From positions 248,001-312,000 of the forward strand of contig CAVQGN010000001.1 in assembly GCA_963712055.1 (NCBI GenBank): 64,000 bases of DNA. The letters run 5' to 3'. Of the stretch, positions 61,166 to 64,000 are shown piece after piece. Within the stretch, counting starts at the first letter, position 1, and every line of letters starts with the position of its first letter. The notes under the pieces are model-generated. The model did not search any database. It worked only from the letters and a program-made list of their open reading frames with translations, and was not told the DNA's origin. A program made the position numbers and the translations under genes. This DNA is from JAHBVL01 sp963712055 (lineage in GTDB: Bacteria > Chloroflexota > Chloroflexia > Thermomicrobiales > UBA6265).

Positions 61166-61615
61166 CTAGAACGGAACGTCGTCGATATCGCTGGCCTCGA
61201 AATCAGACGCGGGTGACTGGCGCTGCGGTCGATCGCCTCCGCCATATCCGCCCCCGCCACCTTCGTTTTCGCGCCGACTGCCGAGAATCTGAAACTCGTT
61301 CGCAGAGACGTCGAGTGAAGTCTTCAATTGTCCGGAGTTGTCCGTGTACTCACGTGGTTCCAGTCTGCCCGAGACATAAACCTGGCTGCCTTTGCGGACC
61401 GCGCCTTGCTGAGAAAAGGTATCGATAATTTCGGCAGTCTTGCCCCAGGCGGTCACTCGATACCAGGCAGTGCGCTCTTGCTGCTGCCCTTGAGAATCGT
61501 TGAACCGGCGGCTGACGGCGATGCTGAACTTGACGTTCATTCGACCGTTGGGAGTGTAGCCAGTTTCTGGATCGGCGCCGAGATTGCCGACCAAGTGGAT
61601 TGTTGCAATAGCCAA
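61166..61615 (-). CDS. ssb: Single-stranded DNA-binding protein
   Basis: A 149-residue SSB. The OB fold covers residues 1-110 (IHLVGNLGADPETGYTPNG, then FSIAVSRRF, TAWYRVTAWGKTAEI and VYVSGRLEPREYTD). A short Gly-rich linker (GGGGGYGGGD) is followed by the acidic tip ASDIDDVPF, the partner-binding end of bacterial SSB. It sits 2 bp after rpsF and 57 bp before rpsR in the classic S6-SSB-S18 order. Confidence 0.96.
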   Translation of the reverse strand: MAIATIHLVGNLGADPETGYTPNGRMNVKFSIAVSRRFNDSQGQQQERTAWYRVTAWGKTAEIIDTFSQQGAVRKGSQVYVSGRLEPREYTDNSGQLKTSLDVSANEFQILGSRRENEGGGGGYGGGDRPQRQSPASDFEASDIDDVPF

Positions 61616-61617
61616 AG

Positions 61618-62181
61618 CTAGTCCTCCTCTTCCTCTTCGCTCACGACAATGACTTCGACAACTTCGTCACCGTCCGCAGTTTCGACCACGTCCGCAATAA
61701 CAGCAACGACTTCACCGTCTGCGTCGGCGTCATCCTCGCTCTCCTCGGATACGAGAGCGTCGGCAACGACTTCAGATGATGGCGTTGCGACACTTTCAGT
61801 CTCGCCGTCTGCGCCAGTTTCGCCTTCAGCTGTTTCGGGTTCCGGGAAGACCGGCATCGCGTCAAGATGAAGCAAGAGATACCGGAGCATCTGTTCATTG
61901 AGTTTGAGATCGCGTTCGATATCGCTGATCTGCTCGGGTTCGGCCTCAAAATACAACAGCGTATAGAAACCGTCTCGAATGTCGCGGCCCCCGTGCCGAA
62001 TTGGATAGGCAAGCCGACGACGTCCCCAGGGGGACTCGTTGCTTGATTTGATGACTGTGCCACCAGCTGTTTCGATGTACCCCTTCACTGTTTCGGGTAC
62101 AGCCAGCATTGCCTCCGGTTCGAGTTCCGGATAGGTGATGACCATCATTTCGTAAATGCGTGACGTTGTGTGATCGCGCAA
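61618..62181 (-). CDS. rpsF: 30S ribosomal protein S6 with long acidic tail
   Basis: A 187-residue S6. The ferredoxin-like core is residues about 8-115 (YEMMVITYPELEPEAMLAV, GRRRLAYPIRHGGRDIRDGF and LKLNEQMLRYLLLHLD). The rest (about 118-187) is a Glu/Asp/Val/Ala-rich tail ending SEEEEED. E. coli S6 ends at about 131 residues with Glu added by RimK; here an acidic tail is encoded. The TTG at 62181, behind GAAAGGGG, is the best start; the ORF upstream is open to 62244 but not conserved. Confidence 0.94.
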   Translation of the reverse strand: MRDHTTSRIYEMMVITYPELEPEAMLAVPETVKGYIETAGGTVIKSSNESPWGRRRLAYPIRHGGRDIRDGFYTLLYFEAEPEQISDIERDLKLNEQMLRYLLLHLDAMPVFPEPETAEGETGADGETESVATPSSEVVADALVSEESEDDADADGEVVAVIADVVETADGDEVVEVIVVSEEEEED

Positions 62182-62222
62182 GTAGGGCCCCTTTCCATGG
62201 TGCCGCCCGTCGAACCTGTTAT

Positions 62223-62240
62223 CCGAACTGCGCGGTTCAG
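62223..62240 (-). promoter_or_regulatory. Leader hairpin with CCG, possible S6:S18 site
   Basis: In the rpsF leader CTGAAC pairs with GTTCGG around loop CGCGCA, placing a CCG at the top of the helix. S6:S18 autoregulatory sites in rpsF leaders feature a conserved CCG next to a short hairpin. The likeness is partial and only suggestive. Confidence 0.25.
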
Positions 62241-62300
62241 ACAAACTATCGACGAGCGAAAAGGATTATCACGTCGCTCACAATCGAGCGACAGCAGACG

Positions 62301-62309
62301 AGTATAGCA
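62301..62309 (-). promoter_or_regulatory. Extended -10 promoter of rpsF operon
   Basis: TGC followed by TATACT on the minus strand (62309-62301). Transcription would start near 62294 and leave a leader of about 113 nt before the TTG start of rpsF. Confidence 0.5.
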
Positions 62310-62344
62310 CCCGGCGGCCAACGAGGAATCGAGTATTCAGTGTG

Positions 62345-63544
62345 TCAACGCTCTGTCAGCGAGAGACCCAAAATGCCGGCCAACTCGATCAACGTGGCTT
62401 GAGCAGGTTCGATGTCTTCATCCTCATTCGACTCATTGATAGCGATACCGATTTCCTGCAAGGTGCGGATCGCCGCGACCGTATCGAGATCTTCCTCGAT
62501 CTCATTCAGGAACCGTTGCCTCAGCGCGGAAACATCGACGAGTTCATCCATGCCAAGCGCAGGCAACGTCGCAGCCTCAACGAGCTTGTCAGCTTCCGAC
62601 TGCCAGAAATCCATCTCTGCGTCCACAAACTCCCAGGGGGAGCGATAGTGATGACTGAAGCAGTACAGTCGAATGGCATCGGCGGAATAGTTCTCCAGAA
62701 GATCGCTGACCAGAACCAGGTTACCGAGCGACTTGCTCATCTTTTCGCCGTCGTACTCGACCATACCCACATGAACCCAGTGGGAGGAAAACGGTTTGAC
62801 CCCGGTCGCATTTTCCGACTGGGCGATTTCACATTCGTGGTGGGGGAAAAGCAAATCTCCACCGCCGCCGTGAATGGCGAAAGAGGGACCGAGATAGCGC
62901 ATTGACATCGCGCTGCACTCAATATGCCATCCAGGGCGGCCATCAGACCACGGTGACGGCCAGGTTGGTTCGCCAGGCGCTGCTGCTTGCCAGAGCACGA
63001 AATCGAGGGGATCGCGTTTGTTGGGGTCGTTGGGTGTATTGCCCCGCTCGTTGGCAATCGGCAGCATCTCGTCACGAGGGATTTTGCTCAGCTTGCCAAA
63101 CTCCGGGTCGGTGCTGACCTCGAAATAAACGTTTCCATTTTCCACATAAGCAAATCCGCTTTCAATCAGTGGTTCGATCAAAGCGATCATTTCAGGTGTG
63201 TGCTCGGTGGCTTTTGTGTAGTGATCCGGGTCAATGGCATTCAGTTCAGCCATGTCTTTCCGAAACTTCGCCGTTTCGGACTGACCGAGTTCCAGCCAGG
63301 ACATGTTCTTTTCCTTGGCTTTCCTCAGGATATCGTCGTCGATATCCGTCACGTTCTGGACGTAAATCGACTCGATACCACGAAAATTGAGATAGCGTTT
63401 TATGATGTCGAACGTCAAGAACGTGAATGCGTGCCCGACATGCGTGGTGTCGTATGGCGTCACACCGCAGACGTACATCCCGACCGGAACGTCGTTCAGA
63501 TCCAAAGGCTCGATCGTGCCGGACTCACTATTGAACAATCGCAT
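62345..63544 (-). CDS. CysS/MshC-like class I cysteine ligase, short form
   Basis: A 399-residue class I synthetase fold that activates cysteine. HIGH region is CGVTPYDTTHVGHAFTFLTF and KMSKS region is GEKMSKSLGNLVLVSDLL. Zinc ligands fit Cys in MYVCGV, Cys in HIECSAM and His/Glu in FPHHECE. Cysteinyl-tRNA synthetases are about 460 residues with a C-terminal tRNA-binding domain, mostly missing here. The details GVTPYDTTH, GNLVLVSDLL and RLYCFSHHYRSPWEF are closer to MshC, which joins cysteine to GlcN-inositol in mycothiol synthesis. Cysteine activation is firm; tRNA or mycothiol use is open. The ATG at 63544 is used; 78 upstream codons are not conserved. Confidence 0.8.
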   Translation of the reverse strand: MRLFNSESGTIEPLDLNDVPVGMYVCGVTPYDTTHVGHAFTFLTFDIIKRYLNFRGIESIYVQNVTDIDDDILRKAKEKNMSWLELGQSETAKFRKDMAELNAIDPDHYTKATEHTPEMIALIEPLIESGFAYVENGNVYFEVSTDPEFGKLSKIPRDEMLPIANERGNTPNDPNKRDPLDFVLWQAAAPGEPTWPSPWSDGRPGWHIECSAMSMRYLGPSFAIHGGGGDLLFPHHECEIAQSENATGVKPFSSHWVHVGMVEYDGEKMSKSLGNLVLVSDLLENYSADAIRLYCFSHHYRSPWEFVDAEMDFWQSEADKLVEAATLPALGMDELVDVSALRQRFLNEIEEDLDTVAAIRTLQEIGIAINESNEDEDIEPAQATLIELAGILGLSLTER

Positions 63545-63741
63545 GCTCGAACTGGTGCCTCTCAATGAATCGAAATGAAAATGATCCTCGATCTGGCAAA
63601 GCCACGCGCACGGTTTCTGCGAAACCTTTCCGTGTCCGACCAGATCCTCAGCGTCCGGAGTATAACGGAGCATGATTCGCATGGGCGGATCAATCAACCG
63701 CAACGCCTTTTGAGGATCGTACCGCAACCGTGCAGGCATGT

Positions 63742-64000
63742 GTGAAACATTTTCTGATTCGTGAGCACCGTCCGCCAAAACCAGGCGGGTTGATCTCGCG
63801 TTTCGCCACCCTCAGTCTGCTCCTTCTCCTGTTGTCCGCGTGTGGGCCGCTCGGAGGGTCTGATCCAGCCCCGACACCGACTGGTCTTGCCGAAACGCCG
63901 ACTGTTGAACCCGGTACGGAAGCCGATCGTGTGCCGTGTGAGGATGGCAGATTGCTCGTCCGTGATCTACCTGCCATAGATGAGATCTGGCCGTCTGAGC
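63742..64000 (+). CDS. Lipoprotein, start only
   Basis: About 86 codons run off the window. From GTG 63742 the protein begins VKHFLIREHRPP, then a hydrophobic stretch LSLLLLLLSACGPLG with a lipobox (LSAC), followed by a Pro/Thr-rich spacer (PTPTGLAETPTVEPG) and ADRVPCEDGRLLVRDLP. It should be exported and lipidated at the Cys. An in-frame GTG at 63730 with GAGGA further upstream is an alternative start. The functional domain lies beyond the edge, so no role can be given. Divergent from the CysS/MshC-like gene. Confidence 0.65.
   Translation, partial: MKHFLIREHRPPKPGGLISRFATLSLLLLLLSACGPLGGSDPAPTPTGLAETPTVEPGTEADRVPCEDGRLLVRDLPAIDEIWPSE

Overview
The window reads as a bacterial chromosome segment of moderately high GC, almost fully coding, with no phage genes, insertion sequence or CRISPR array that I can see. 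The gene set points to Chloroflexota, most likely a Thermomicrobia/Sphaerobacter-type lineage. It combines a GlgE-type glycogen/trehalose cluster, a GH57 branching enzyme, an EF-G-like second factor, a zinc-ribbon S18 with a glycine/arginine-rich N-terminus, an F420/LLM-type oxidoreductase, and an acyltransferase next to a CDP-alcohol phosphatidyltransferase. This placement is inferred from gene content, not from a search.

Layout. 1-4043 (-): cysE (cut by the window edge), an FmdB zinc ribbon and polA. 4232-10003 (+): a MoxR ATPase, DUF58, membrane transglutaminase and ribokinase operon. 10006-11721 (-): a methyltransferase, then tRNA genes for all four serine anticodons plus tRNA-Arg(GCG), with a helix-hairpin-helix remnant between them. 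12052-12681 (+): a ribbon-helix-helix/MazF toxin-antitoxin pair. 12689-18367: alcohol dehydrogenase, P1 peptidase, tRNA-Asp and a sugar-type ABC transporter preceded by a 30-codon leader ORF. 18447-24462 (-): a double cold-shock protein, HAD and PfpI proteins, thrS under a T-box leader, a D,D-carboxypeptidase, tRNA-Val and a C-terminally short RNase HI. 24459-29026: EF-G-like factor, pantothenate kinase and a divergent S41 protease.

29048-33818 (+) is a complete pstSCAB-phoU operon behind an 11-bp-period direct repeat that looks like a Pho box. 33832-41801 holds a receiver-like protein, a SprT-like protein with an altered metal motif, TrmH, a glutaredoxin-PDZ fusion, ffh and ftsY, radC, an LLM oxidoreductase and a membrane diguanylate cyclase. 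42392-54321 carries mreB and a storage-carbohydrate cluster: malQ, GH57 branching enzyme, maltokinase (frameshifted as given), treS, glgE and glgX. Together these would turn trehalose into maltose, maltose-1-phosphate and alpha-glucan, and then branch and debranch it. 54429-64000 holds yajQ, rimO, two lipid enzymes, a DUF1648-like protein, a parvulin isomerase, the rpsF-ssb-rpsR operon, a short CysS/MshC-like ligase and the start of a lipoprotein.

Most of the window is housekeeping. The points most worth a second look are the short ORFs translationally coupled to transporter genes, the Pho-like repeat, the T-box, the broken maltokinase, the S6/S18 charged tails, the MshC-like ligase and the glutaredoxin-PDZ fusion.
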